The notes below the pieces were generated by a model that had not been told where the DNA came from, made no database searches, and saw only the letters and a program-made list of their open reading frames with translations. Positions 15,881 through 25,318 of a DNA stretch of 47,968 nucleotides are shown here, one piece after another. Each line of letters opens with the position of its first letter. Position 1 is the first letter of the stretch. The DNA lies in assembly GCA_004563195.1 (NCBI GenBank), contig SFTJ01000014.1:1-47968 (forward strand), given 5' to 3'. The translations under genes were made by a program, and so were the position numbers. Source of the DNA: a bacterium. GTDB taxonomy: Bacteria; Bacteroidota; Bacteroidia; Bacteroidales; Muribaculaceae.

Positions 15881-17752
15881 TCAAAAAGAAATCTTCTCTA
15901 TAGCTTCGTCAAGAGATTTTCGAGCCTCATTCGAATCTTCATACGATATCTTCGACATTGCTTCCTCTATGCGGCGTTTCAACGAGTTGGTTCTATCTAA
16001 ATAATTGTCTCTCAAATCTTTCAACTTCGAATAATTAATCAATGGGTCTAAAATTCCCGATGTCAATCTATTTTTCTGCGTTTCATAATTATAATTCTCT
16101 CTAATCGCCTCCTCCTTCAGATACTGTGCATAACTCTCATAAGCATGCTTCTTGGCGGCTCTAAGATCTGAAAGCAAACCTTCATCGTTGCTGAACGGAT
16201 ATTTGATGTAACTACTATAATCATCGCATACTTCTTCCACATCGCTCCACGATGTGCAATGTTTGCTCTTCCATATCAGCGATTTCACTTCGCTCCTTTC
16301 GTTGAAATAATCCTTGTTTCTATAGAGTTTTTCGCGCACTTCATACTCCATCTTATTCTGCTTTAGCAGCAACCCTGAATATAGTTTCAGCGAACCGATT
16401 TTGCCATCTTGGCTACTCCAATTGCTCTTGGCGAAGAAGCGCCCATACTCATCGTTAAGCTTTTCGCCAAAAGCATTGTCGAGAAATTTGCGGCAATTAT
16501 CATCAACATCAGGCAACGCTTTGCCATCGATGTCGGCAATGCTCTGCTCGGCAAGCAGTAACCAATTCAAGTCCTTGTAATTTTCCACCAATCGGCTGTA
16601 ATTCGATTCTTGATAAATGCGTTTGCTGACTTGCGAACTGAAATCGTTCGAAAAGTTATAGGTTCGAATCTCTCTATCGGGTGGAGTGGGTATTTGCTCC
16701 AGCAAGGCATACACTCCATAGCCCATAGCCGCCAACACCACTATCGAGACCGCTATAGTTATTGCCAGATTGCCTTTACGAAGCATTCGCTCGAAGAAAT
16801 TGAGGCAAGGCTGGGCTTTGAGCAATATCGGATAGTGCAAAAGTGCTTTGGCACGTGTCAAATCGGGCTTGAGCAAATCCTTCAGCACGGTATCGCCCAC
16901 GGTAAACGGTATGGGTGTGGCATCGTAGATATTCATCTTATAGCACATATTCACCACATCGAGCCACAGTTTGCGATGTCCGGCTGTGATTAGTGTCTGC
17001 GCCGCCTCCATGCGATGCTGTTCCGGCACGCGTATCATCAAGTCGGTCTTGGTGACAAGCAGATACAACCCTACCGAGGTGGCAAACATGCCTTTATCAT
17101 TCATTTTGCGCAATACCTTCGACAATTTCTTGGCCTGTTGCTGCTGTTCATTCTTTGTCAGACTGCTATCGAAGCATAGCAGATGTATCTTGTTATTCTG
17201 ACTTTTCAAAAGGTCGCAATATACTTCAAGCGTATCCCAACAGCGGTCGTTGTCGATATTCACCTCGATAAAGGTAAAGCAATATTTTTTGCTTCCCAAT
17301 GTGCCTTTTACGGTAAATTCCACATTATAAGTCTGCACATCGTGGGTGTTTCGGTCGCTTATGGGATAAAACGCTCGCTCTGTGCCTTTAAATATATTCA
17401 CAAGCGACTCACGGCGGTTGTCGGTGGTGTAATAGTCGCGCCACACCACATTGTGGCACTCGCTCTCTATTGCGGCAAACAATGAGCCCAAAACCCATGT
17501 CTTGCCCGACTTTTCCTGTCCCCAAACATACACTTGTGTATATTCGGCATAGCCGTCGGGCAACTGCAGTTCTGTGATATCGCTCAACACTATCTCCACG
17601 CCGCTGCTTTCTCTCAGATTCGACACAAATTCAGCGCCCAACACTTGTTCAAAACTCTTGGTAGTGAAGCGTTTGGCCACGAGCGTATCCCTCACCTGCT
17701 TCGATGTCAGATAATTGGGATTACTTATGAGATGTCGTATATTGTCTTGCAT
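15881..17752 (-). CDS. Membrane-anchored GTPase-like protein with periplasmic coiled region
   Basis: A 623-aa bitopic protein. Residues 1-320 form a cytoplasmic NTPase domain with Walker A GQEKSGKT (78-85) and a TKTD motif (about 233-237) in the position of the GTPase NKxD signature, supporting GTP as the nucleotide. No clean DxxG is visible; FIEVNIDND is the likely equivalent. One TM helix lies at about 330-352 (AITIAVSIVVLAAMGYGVYALL). The remaining about 270 residues are periplasmic, charged and largely helical, ending in likely coiled coil (SLKRRIEEAMSKI). The arrangement superficially resembles TssM/IcmF, but no type VI genes are present. It is well placed to pass nucleotide state across the membrane to the SEDS/PBP proteins encoded just downstream (19 bp to the SEDS gene). 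It is not a close paralog of the tandem GTPase pair. Confidence 0.65.
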   Translation of the reverse strand: MQDNIRHLISNPNYLTSKQVRDTLVAKRFTTKSFEQVLGAEFVSNLRESSGVEIVLSDITELQLPDGYAEYTQVYVWGQEKSGKTWVLGSLFAAIESECHNVVWRDYYTTDNRRESLVNIFKGTERAFYPISDRNTHDVQTYNVEFTVKGTLGSKKYCFTFIEVNIDNDRCWDTLEVYCDLLKSQNNKIHLLCFDSSLTKNEQQQQAKKLSKVLRKMNDKGMFATSVGLYLLVTKTDLMIRVPEQHRMEAAQTLITAGHRKLWLDVVNMCYKMNIYDATPIPFTVGDTVLKDLLKPDLTRAKALLHYPILLKAQPCLNFFERMLRKGNLAITIAVSIVVLAAMGYGVYALLEQIPTPPDREIRTYNFSNDFSSQVSKRIYQESNYSRLVENYKDLNWLLLAEQSIADIDGKALPDVDDNCRKFLDNAFGEKLNDEYGRFFAKSNWSSQDGKIGSLKLYSGLLLKQNKMEYEVREKLYRNKDYFNERSEVKSLIWKSKHCTSWSDVEEVCDDYSSYIKYPFSNDEGLLSDLRAAKKHAYESYAQYLKEEAIRENYNYETQKNRLTSGILDPLINYSKLKDLRDNYLDRTNSLKRRIEEAMSKISYEDSNEARKSLDEAIEKISF

Positions 17753-17778
17753 AATCTTCTCTGCTAATAATGTTGTGA

Positions 17779-18684
17779 CTATCGTCCGTGGGTTCCCACT
17801 TCCACGTTCTTGGGGCGCTTTATGGTGAGATACACCGTTAGTATCAGCAGCAATGTGAGCACCAATGCCGTTATGGTGCGATAATCGGGCATATCCACCG
17901 CTTCAAACCGTTGCTTCCACTCTGCGGCGGCATCTGCCGATATTTTGCTCGAAAACGGCGCATACGGCGTGCCGTCGGCTCTCTGCTCATGCTCATATAT
18001 TATGCTCGACACAGCAGCATACTGCTTGTCCCACTCTTGCGAGGCATCGATTATCGACCTCACATTCTGCGGTGTCATCACATTCCATATACTCACATCA
18101 TGAAGTCCTGCAAGCCACACCACTCGTTCTGTGGCTATCGTATCGTGATTTTCCGGCTTCAATCGCCGCGTCAGGCTTTTCTTGACACTTTCGCTGAAAT
18201 CATGTTTCCGATGTTTATATGCCGATTTGGCATAGGCATCATAGTCGGCAAGACGCTGATTTACATAGTCATTATATTCTTCGTCGATGGTTTTGATGGC
18301 ATCGCGCATTTCATTCATTTGTGAGGTCAACTCTTCGCGGCTGTCGAAGATATTTAGAAATTTCACAAAGAAAATGCTTTCACCGAGCAGAATGGCTGCT
18401 ATCACTATAGCCGAAAATATCTCTCTCGGCAGCCCACGTCGCTTGTCGCGCTGCTTCTTATTGAAGCACAATGTCTTTATCGAGCAGCACAACACTATGC
18501 TAAGCACTATTATGGCAACTAACGACACTATGAAATGCGGAACCGTCAATATCTTCCCTATTTCATAGCCTTCTATCATATAATTGAGCCCCATAAACGA
18601 AGCATACTGATATGCCAGCAGCGCTATGCTTGTGATTAATAATGACAACCCGGTGTAATTATGTACAACACTATCGTTTCTCAT
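17779..18684 (-). CDS. Four-TM membrane protein of unknown function, first gene of the operon
   Basis: A 301-aa protein I cannot assign to a family. TM segments are visible at about 13-33, 48-70, 87-110 and 272-292, with a long soluble segment between TM3 and TM4. The start of that segment (SREELTSQMNEMRDAIKTIDEEYNDY) looks like a coiled coil. The short C-terminus (KRPKNVEVGTHGR) is basic and should be cytoplasmic, which puts the 160-residue segment in the periplasm. It is encoded 26 bp before the anchored GTPase gene and directly downstream of the predicted promoter, so it is the promoter-proximal member of the nine-gene unit. A role as a scaffold or sensor for the complex is a guess from position only. 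Confidence 0.75.
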   Translation of the reverse strand: MRNDSVVHNYTGLSLLITSIALLAYQYASFMGLNYMIEGYEIGKILTVPHFIVSLVAIIVLSIVLCCSIKTLCFNKKQRDKRRGLPREIFSAIVIAAILLGESIFFVKFLNIFDSREELTSQMNEMRDAIKTIDEEYNDYVNQRLADYDAYAKSAYKHRKHDFSESVKKSLTRRLKPENHDTIATERVVWLAGLHDVSIWNVMTPQNVRSIIDASQEWDKQYAAVSSIIYEHEQRADGTPYAPFSSKISADAAAEWKQRFEAVDMPDYRTITALVLTLLLILTVYLTIKRPKNVEVGTHGR

Positions 18685-18736
18685 TATGCTTTATTACAAC
18701 TCTAAATCCTCTATACTACTATTTTATACTCTACTG

Positions 18737-18744
18737 CAAAATTA
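18737..18744 (-). promoter_or_regulatory. Probable -7 element of the nine-gene operon promoter
   Basis: The minus strand reads TATAATTTTGCAG here, containing TAATTTTG, a full match to the Bacteroidetes TAnnTTTG -7 element. Transcription would start near 18730, leaving a 5' leader of about 45 nt before the ATG at 18684. A good -33 TTTG is not evident. The only other sequence between this operon and the amidase gene is the amidase terminator. Confidence 0.5.
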
Positions 18745-18797
18745 TAAAAAAAGACATAAAATATCGTAAACTCCTTAAGAATTTTCATTTACAATAC

Positions 18798-18835
18798 AAA
18801 AGGGTGCGGCAGTGATTGGTTGCCGCACCCCTTTT
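18798..18835 (-). terminator. Rho-independent terminator of the amidase gene
   Basis: AAAAGGGTGCGGCA (18798-18811) pairs with TGCCGCACCCCTTTT (18821-18835), with one bulged C and a 9-nt loop. On the minus strand the stem is followed by TTTTGTATTG. It lies 46 bp after the stop of the 1248-aa amidase and upstream of the nine-gene operon promoter, so it separates the two transcription units. Confidence 0.85.
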
Positions 18836-18880
18836 GGGTGTTATCGTGGGGCTGTAGCCCTACTATTTATCGCGCTCGTG

Positions 18881-21800
18881 TTACTTCTTTATCAGTTGGA
18901 TAGCTTGCTTGTTAACTTTCACGATGTAAGAGCCTGTGGGCAGATTGTCGACTGCTATTGTGGCCTTGTTGCCTTGTATGTCGGCAGGTGCCGATACTTG
19001 TGCTCCGGTGATGTTGAAGATGGCGAGTGTAGTTATTTCTTCGCCGGCTTCTACGTTAACCACGTCGGTTGCCGGGTTTGGATATACCTTAACATCGGCC
19101 TTCACTTCGGCTGTCACTTCATCGATACCCGATACGCTGATTACCGCTGCTGCCGGTGTTGCCACCTTGAGCTCTTCGGCTGTCTTTGGCAATGCTATTA
19201 CTACCAAACCACCTGCTCTATTGTAGGCGTAGAGGTTGCCTGCGTGGTCGAGCTTGAGCTGATTGAGTTCTGTTGCCTTTGGCACTGCAAATGAGTAAAC
19301 TTCTTCAAATGCCGGTGTATCGTCGGTCCATGTGATGTTGTACTTTCTTATCTTCGACGAGCCGTCTACGATGTACATCACCGATTCGTCGGGTGTTACG
19401 GTGAGACCTGCGCCGTTGCAACCGTCGAGGTCGGTCATTGTGCCTGCGTTCACCAATATTTCATCGTTGTAGTTGGCAAATACAAATGCCGGTGCGCCGG
19501 TATTGTTGTTGCCTGAGCCGCGCACTTGCGAGAGGAACAAGCCGTGCGAAGTGGCGTTGACTTCCACATTGGTGTTGAGCATCTTTGCCGATGCTGTGCC
19601 GAAGGTGTAGGTTGGTGCCTCGTTCCATGTGTCGGCAGTGCCGAGGTCGTAGCCCACTGCTGTCTGACCATTGCCTTGCGGATAGTCTTCGCAGAATACA
19701 TACATCTTGCGTTCGGCGCCCTTGCCGTAGAATCCTACACCTGTGGTGCCGCCGCCCACGCTCACGCCGTTGACGTTCTTGATGCAACCGTCGCCGTCGA
19801 TTGTGCCTTCAAACACGTTGGTCACTTCATTGAGGTTGGTTTGCGGGTCGAACATCCATACACCTGCATGGGCATCGCTCCAGTCGGTGAGATAGAGCTT
19901 GCCTTCGCTCACTGCGCATCGCAATGGCGACGAGCCGTTGGATGCAGCAAACTTGTCGGTCAAATATGTGCCTTGTGCCTGAAGTTGTGCATTGAATATC
20001 TGCACGCCCATCGAGCGTCCGTTCGATACATATACATTACCGAACAACGGGCTTTCGGGATCGTTATCTACTGCCACGCCACCGCGGTTGTTATTGTTGT
20101 AGCACGATGCATCGGAGAAGTATACGCCCGGTGTTGCCACGCTCTTGTTGTCTACTTCCACGCTCCATGCATAGTCGGCCTCGGCGAGGTCGGCGAGGTC
20201 TAACGATGCAGTGTTGGCGCCGGCTTCAAGTGCTCCGAGTTCTATGGCCTGTGCTTCTTCGGTGGCGACGTTGGTGAGTATCACGCGTGCGCCGTCAACG
20301 GCTGCCGAGAGGTTGAAGTCGAATTGTAGTTTGCCTTCCACTTGCTGTGCTTTCAAACCGTAGGCATAAGCATTGATAAACTTAGGTTGCTCCTGACCTT
20401 CGGTGGTGAGCTTGGTGATGGTGGCACCTTCGTTCACGGTCACGAGTTCGATTTCGGCGCTGAGTGTGCGGCCTTCGTCGTCGTTATTCACTATAGTGCG
20501 ACCGGTGGCTGCCACAGGCGATGCTGCGGTTTCGCCTTCTATTTTCACGCCTATCAATGTGGCTTTGTCAAGACCGTTGGTAATGTCGATGAGCTTGGTC
20601 ACCGGCTTGTCGTCGACCACGTCGCCTGTTACCATTATTGAGTGTCCGGCGTGCTTGAAGAACGATACCTTAGCCGATGGTGTGTTAACCAATCCTTCGG
20701 CAAGGTCGGTGTATACGTCTCCAGTCTCGCCAAAACCTATCTGGCGTGCCACGTGAGTGGAACTGGTGACGATGAAGCTGTTTTCTTCGATTGGCGACAG
20801 ATGATAAGTGTAGTCGGTGCCGAAAATATCCTTCGATACTATGTTACCTATCTTGTTGTTGAAACCGGTGCTGCCAAGAGCGCCCTCCACTATGCTGAGG
20901 GTGTTGTTAAATATCTTGACTGCCGATGCTGTGCGCGATGGAACGATGATGGTGCCATCTTCCACAGTGCCCTTATACAAGAATGTATTGCCGGTGTAAG
21001 CGCGATAGAAGTTACCCGAAACCATGGTCTTGAACCATACGGTAGGATTGCCGTCGGCAATGCCGTTTTCGTCGTTTTCCCACTTGTAGAAGTTGGTTTC
21101 GCCGCGGGTTTCACCATCATTCACTTGTGCATCGCTGTAGTGGCAAAGTTCCATAGCGCATCCCACGAGCACGCCGTCGGAGGTGAGTTGAATGTCAGAA
21201 ATTGCCAATTCGGTGCCTTCCGTACCTTCCGTGCCGAGGGTCTTGAGCACGGTGTGGGTGTCGGCATCGATTACATACACATAAGGTGCCTTTTCGGCAT
21301 CGATGGCGAGCACATAGAGGTTGTTGCCGCGAAGAATGGCTCTACGCACGGTCTTATCTTTCAATTCGGCTATCTCGGCATCGCCATACGAAGCCAAGAA
21401 CTTATATTCGCCGCCAACGCCTATTGCAGGATTGTTGATTTCGTCGGGATAGTCGGTATAAACTATGCTCGGGGGCTCATACGCTTCCGATTCAAGATAT
21501 ACTTTGCTGTAAGAGGTCTCATTGGCCTTTACGGCTATCGGAGCCTTGTATTCGTCGAATAGCGGCTTGTAGCCTTCGGCTGTTACGTCGAGGGTGTAGT
21601 CGCCGGGCTCAAGACCTTCGAACACGAATACGCCGTTGTAGTTATTGTCGACGGTGTATTCAGCCACCTTGGTTTCGCCCTTGTAGAGAGCCACCACGGC
21701 GCCGTTGATAGGTGTCCACTGGTCGTCGCTGCCTGCTGCATATTTAAAGAGTTCCTGACCGGTGAAGCGCTCGTGAAGGTCCTTCACGGTGCCCATAATG

Positions 21801-22627
21801 TAGCCTGTGGTCTCGGGTGTTCCGCCAAGCACCTGGCACAGGCCGCGAGCATAGCGCACGCCTTCCTGAAAGCAGTAGTCTTGGTTGAGCGCACGGTGGC
21901 GTGCCGGCTGGTAGGTGTGGAAATAGCCTTCGCTCAGCAACGCTTGTGCGCCATGCTTGAGCACTCCGAGGTAACCGGTGTAGACATTGCCGTTGGTGGC
22001 TACGCGGTCGCTCGAACTGCCATAGAACGATACGTCGCCACGCACATTGGGATTGGTGGGACCGTAATAATTCATCACATCTATGGCATTGGTGTAGAAT
22101 AGCGGCCACATGGTCAATCCCATGGCTCGCGAGCCTGCCACGGCATCTCCTCCCTCACCGTCGCTACCGCGATAGAGGAACAACGGATAGTTGGTGGATG
22201 TGCCTTCCGAAGCGGCATTGGAGTGAACGGAGATAAATACGTCCATATTGTTGGCGTCTACTTCTTCGCATATCTCGGTAAGATTACGATTGTAGATTTC
22301 GGCATCTTCGGCGTCCTTAACATAAGGGAACGGGCCGTTCTTCACGCGCGAATACATAATATTTTCTTTCTTCACGCCCATCTTTTCGAGGGTGTTACCC
22401 AATTTGAGCACCTTCCACAGGTTGGTGTTGCTCTCATAGAAACCGCAAGTGTCGGGACGTCCGGTCTCTTCGAGATTGGGATAACTGATGGTGGCCATAG
22501 GGCGATCGTTAGGGCCCCAACTGCCGTGACCCGGATTGAGGTAAATGCGTACTTCGTCGATGGTCTTGGCATTCATCGAACCTGCAGCCACGAGCGCTGC
22601 AGCGATATATAATAATGCTTTTTTCAT
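18881..22627 (-). CDS. T9SS-exported N-acetylmuramoyl-L-alanine amidase (copy 1)
   Basis: A 1248-aa secreted zinc amidase (Amidase_3 type) expected to cut stem peptides from MurNAc. A signal peptide covers about 1-20. The catalytic domain (about 25-270) shows the zinc ligands H34 (LNPGHGSWGPNDR), E65 (YESNTNLW) and H134 (ISVHSNA), and the catalytic Glu E232 (LLSEGYFH). A carboxypeptidase-regulatory-like beta domain follows (about 278-385, VFVFEGLEPGDYTLDV), then a long beta-rich, propeller-like region. The C-terminal about 70 residues (VYPNPATDVVNV to YIVKVNKQAIQLIKK) are a classical T9SS sorting tail. The gene starts 9 bp after the 302-aa beta-propeller gene, so the two are co-transcribed. 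A paralogous pair lies at 25501-30135. The activity call is firm; whether it acts on its own wall or on foreign peptidoglycan is unknown. Confidence 0.85.
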   Translation of the reverse strand: MKKALLYIAAALVAAGSMNAKTIDEVRIYLNPGHGSWGPNDRPMATISYPNLEETGRPDTCGFYESNTNLWKVLKLGNTLEKMGVKKENIMYSRVKNGPFPYVKDAEDAEIYNRNLTEICEEVDANNMDVFISVHSNAASEGTSTNYPLFLYRGSDGEGGDAVAGSRAMGLTMWPLFYTNAIDVMNYYGPTNPNVRGDVSFYGSSSDRVATNGNVYTGYLGVLKHGAQALLSEGYFHTYQPARHRALNQDYCFQEGVRYARGLCQVLGGTPETTGYIMGTVKDLHERFTGQELFKYAAGSDDQWTPINGAVVALYKGETKVAEYTVDNNYNGVFVFEGLEPGDYTLDVTAEGYKPLFDEYKAPIAVKANETSYSKVYLESEAYEPPSIVYTDYPDEINNPAIGVGGEYKFLASYGDAEIAELKDKTVRRAILRGNNLYVLAIDAEKAPYVYVIDADTHTVLKTLGTEGTEGTELAISDIQLTSDGVLVGCAMELCHYSDAQVNDGETRGETNFYKWENDENGIADGNPTVWFKTMVSGNFYRAYTGNTFLYKGTVEDGTIIVPSRTASAVKIFNNTLSIVEGALGSTGFNNKIGNIVSKDIFGTDYTYHLSPIEENSFIVTSSTHVARQIGFGETGDVYTDLAEGLVNTPSAKVSFFKHAGHSIMVTGDVVDDKPVTKLIDITNGLDKATLIGVKIEGETAASPVAATGRTIVNNDDEGRTLSAEIELVTVNEGATITKLTTEGQEQPKFINAYAYGLKAQQVEGKLQFDFNLSAAVDGARVILTNVATEEAQAIELGALEAGANTASLDLADLAEADYAWSVEVDNKSVATPGVYFSDASCYNNNNRGGVAVDNDPESPLFGNVYVSNGRSMGVQIFNAQLQAQGTYLTDKFAASNGSSPLRCAVSEGKLYLTDWSDAHAGVWMFDPQTNLNEVTNVFEGTIDGDGCIKNVNGVSVGGGTTGVGFYGKGAERKMYVFCEDYPQGNGQTAVGYDLGTADTWNEAPTYTFGTASAKMLNTNVEVNATSHGLFLSQVRGSGNNNTGAPAFVFANYNDEILVNAGTMTDLDGCNGAGLTVTPDESVMYIVDGSSKIRKYNITWTDDTPAFEEVYSFAVPKATELNQLKLDHAGNLYAYNRAGGLVVIALPKTAEELKVATPAAAVISVSGIDEVTAEVKADVKVYPNPATDVVNVEAGEEITTLAIFNITGAQVSAPADIQGNKATIAVDNLPTGSYIVKVNKQAIQLIKK

Positions 22628-22636
22628 GGCTTACGG

Positions 22637-23545
22637 TTATTTATTGTTAATATCTATAATATAAGCCTCACCGTCGATGGTGCTGAAAGCTATCTTGCTT
22701 CCATCGGCCGATGCATGAGGATACATGGCTATCATTGAGTCGTCGGTGAGCACTTGGCGATTGCCGGCAAGGTCTACAGCCACTATCTCCGAGGCTGTAA
22801 CCACTTCGCCGTTGTCGGTGTCGTGCATTCCCACTACCACATTGTTGCCCAGCCACTTGGGTGCTCGCACTGCTCCGAGCTCTGCCACTATGTTGCCTTT
22901 AAGGTCGGCTACGAAAGCGCCCACGCCGCTCACATAATAGAGCACACGGGTCTTATCGGGCGAAAGCGACGGCCAGATGTAGCGATAATTGGTGCCGTTG
23001 GGCGAGAACACTGTGGTGCGGCTGCCCACGGTCATCATCAAGGCTCCGTTGGCAATCGAGAACACCGGATTTTGCGCCTTGGCCTTGCGTGCTCCGAGGC
23101 TCTTCACGGTTGCCTTGCCCTTATTGATGGTCACAGCGGCATCACCGTCGATTGCCACGCCTTGTATGTGGCGACTCTCAGCTACGAGTTGCGACGCAGC
23201 ACCTGAGGCAAGGTCGTGCTTCAGCACTGCCGTTTTGCGCAGGTGGTTCTTAAAGGTGTTTTTGCGATACACCACTTGGGTGCCATCGTCGGAGATTTGT
23301 GCATTGTAACCTGCACCCGGGGCATCGGTAATCTGTGTTGTAGCTCCGGTGGCAAGGTCTAATTTGCTTAAGCCGTTGTTACGAGCATCGGTGATAAGGA
23401 GATAATCGCCCTTAGGACTGATGCCTGCCACCACTGCTTTGCCACTCTCGGTGCTCACTTTGCGCATCGACGTCACTGTGAGCACTTGTGCAAAGGCTGT
23501 GGCGCATCCCAAGCATAGTGCAAAAGTAAGTATTACTTTTTTCAT
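22637..23545 (-). CDS. Secreted TolB/WD40-like beta-propeller protein (copy 1)
   Basis: A 302-aa protein with a clear signal peptide (about 1-20, ending near AFAQ) and repeated beta-propeller blades of the TolB/PD40 kind. Examples are ISPKGDYLLITDA, ISDDGTQVVYRKN, LSPDKTRVLYYV and ASADGSKIAFST. It has no catalytic motif and no T9SS tail, so it is probably periplasmic. It resembles the 301-aa protein at 29230-30135 throughout. Each is encoded exactly 9 bp upstream of an amidase gene, which suggests a dedicated partner, for example in amidase export, inhibition or substrate recognition. The molecular role is inferred only from this pairing. Confidence 0.8.
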   Translation of the reverse strand: MKKVILTFALCLGCATAFAQVLTVTSMRKVSTESGKAVVAGISPKGDYLLITDARNNGLSKLDLATGATTQITDAPGAGYNAQISDDGTQVVYRKNTFKNHLRKTAVLKHDLASGAASQLVAESRHIQGVAIDGDAAVTINKGKATVKSLGARKAKAQNPVFSIANGALMMTVGSRTTVFSPNGTNYRYIWPSLSPDKTRVLYYVSGVGAFVADLKGNIVAELGAVRAPKWLGNNVVVGMHDTDNGEVVTASEIVAVDLAGNRQVLTDDSMIAMYPHASADGSKIAFSTIDGEAYIIDINNK

Positions 23546-24006
23546 GATGGTTTTTGTTTAAAAGGTTTATTATTTGGTTTATTTAAATTGTAGCTAATTA
23601 TATTTGTTATACTCCAAGCGAATATCACTCCTATTGTAATATCACTCTATGCCGAACAATTTTCACATAAAATTATATAATAATTTTCACGAAAGCAAGC
23701 CTCATTAATGTTTGTATGTGGTTATTTGCATATTTTAACAATAACAACTGTTTTCATCCTCTAATCTGCTGAGCCGTAGGAATTACACACACGCATCTGC
23801 AGCAGCGAAAACTCTACAAATAGGCATCACAAAAGCGGCATTAATGAGCCACTGCAGCACTCCATTGATTGCCGAATCTGCCCGAAATCCCAAAGCTGCT
23901 TACGTCACACAATTTTTACAATAAGTAATAAACAATGGGGCGCGCCACGCACACCCCATCGCCATATTTTACACGGCAGACGGTCTGCCGAATATTTTTT
24001 CAATTC
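23546..24006. other. 461-bp intergenic region
   Basis: No credible gene is seen here. The right end carries two hairpins, listed separately, that can terminate the 406-aa gene. The left part, upstream of the 302-aa gene, is AT-rich and should hold its promoter. I see no perfect TAnnTTTG element on the minus strand there; TATAATTTTATG near 23668 is the nearest match. Confidence 0.5.
23936..23990 (-). terminator. Hairpins downstream of the 406-aa gene
   Basis: CGGCAGA (23974-23980) and TCTGCCG (23984-23990) form a tight 7-bp hairpin 16 bp after the stop. A second stem, TGGGG/CCCCA, lies at about 23936-23959. On the minus strand the second is followed by the T-rich TTGTTTATTACTTATTG. Either or both could end transcription of the 406-aa gene. 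Confidence 0.5.
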
Positions 24007-25227
24007 TTATCTGAGCACTTTTTCTGCCTTTGCGCCTTGCTTCTTAATGAAGATGCCACCTTCAGGATTAGCCACCTTCACACCTTGCAAGTTGTAGTAT
24101 TCTACAGGTGCATTTTCGTCGGCTTCGATTTCGTTAACATTACCGGTTGGTACGGTGAATGTGTACTTAGCCAAACGAATACCGGGGTTGAATTGGAAGA
24201 TGTTAACAGTGCCGTCTTCGTTAACTGAAGAAGCGAAACCTACCATATAGTTTACAGCTTCGCCTACAGGCATAGTCCAACGTGCCAACGTTGCAGCGTT
24301 TTGCAAGTCGAATACTTCCCATGAGTGTGTACGAGTTTTGTTATCAGGCTGGTTGGCTACTGCATAATACTTACCTGCCACATTGAAAGCAGTAAAGTTG
24401 GTGGTTGTGGCATCGGTCCAATCAATCATACCTTCGCCTTCGTAGGTCATCTTATCCAATTGGTATTCGGTTTTGCCCACTTTGTTGCTGATGCGGAAAC
24501 CTCCAATGCTTCGGTTACGAGCAATGAACTTGGGAAGATCACCCTCATCAGGATTGTATGATTCGAGGAAGATAGCTGATGATTCGGTGTTCCAAACTTC
24601 AGTATTTTCACTGTCGCCGATGTGAATACCATAAGAGAAGTCGGGCTCATACTTGCCTTTTACAATGTTGAATGCCACAGCATATTGACTTTTGTCAGGA
24701 CAAGTTACCACATAACCGTCTTCGAGCAAGTTACCTGCCATCTTGTCGCCAACGAAGTCGCAACGACCCGAACCTTCAGGCATCACCGCGCCTGCCGGGA
24801 ATTCGCATTCCACTCTGGTCATTGTGCCATCGGGTGCGATAATCATGAACATACGGCTCGATTTCATGGTCGGGAAATTCAAGTTAATTACGATGTTGCC
24901 GGCTTCGTCTACCGATGCTCCACGGCCTATAACTTCATACACATCATTACCTTTTTCGTCTTGTCCGCTAATAAATCCGTTTTCCTTAAGCCAGCCATTT
25001 ACATCATATTCCTTTACTTTGCCGGTAGCATCCCATAATTCCACCTTGCCGGTAGTACTGTTGTTAAGGATGGCTTTATCGCCGATTGCTCCGATTGAGC
25101 GTGTTTCTGTAGTTGTATGATCTGCCATACTGATCTCCCAGTCCAACTTCAAGTTGCCGGTTAGAGTTTGTGCGTTCATTGTGCATGCCATAAATGCTGC
25201 CGCACCAAAGAGTAAAATTTTCTTCAT
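24007..25227 (-). CDS. Secreted protein with NLQG-type C-terminal tail, function unknown
   Basis: A 406-aa protein with a signal peptide (about 1-19, MKKILLFGAAAFMACTMNAQ) and a beta-rich body without motifs I recognise; repeated strand patterns suggest a propeller-like fold. Its C-terminus (APVEYYNLQGVKVANPEGG, then IFIKKQGAKAEKVLR) is nearly the same as that of the 1239-aa amidase encoded upstream. Such tails are common on secreted Bacteroidales proteins and are probably sorting or anchoring signals. It stands alone: a promoter fits upstream (25319-25350), a terminator precedes that promoter, and hairpins follow the gene. It sits between the two propeller/amidase pairs. It may bind a surface or glycan ligand, but this cannot be shown from the sequence. 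Confidence 0.75.
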   Translation of the reverse strand: MKKILLFGAAAFMACTMNAQTLTGNLKLDWEISMADHTTTETRSIGAIGDKAILNNSTTGKVELWDATGKVKEYDVNGWLKENGFISGQDEKGNDVYEVIGRGASVDEAGNIVINLNFPTMKSSRMFMIIAPDGTMTRVECEFPAGAVMPEGSGRCDFVGDKMAGNLLEDGYVVTCPDKSQYAVAFNIVKGKYEPDFSYGIHIGDSENTEVWNTESSAIFLESYNPDEGDLPKFIARNRSIGGFRISNKVGKTEYQLDKMTYEGEGMIDWTDATTTNFTAFNVAGKYYAVANQPDNKTRTHSWEVFDLQNAATLARWTMPVGEAVNYMVGFASSVNEDGTVNIFQFNPGIRLAKYTFTVPTGNVNEIEADENAPVEYYNLQGVKVANPEGGIFIKKQGAKAEKVLR

Positions 25228-25318
25228 AATAATACGTAGGTTTAGTTAATAATAAATATTTATGTATATACAACCCTTTTCGGGTTCGATTAAACATTAA
25301 ATTCACTTTAAGCAATAG

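Noticed and set aside
15881..17752. Anchored GTPase as a TssM/IcmF type VI secretion component
   Set aside because: No sheath, baseplate, VgrG, Hcp or ClpV genes are present, and Bacteroidetes type VI systems lack TssM; the resemblance is only in architecture.
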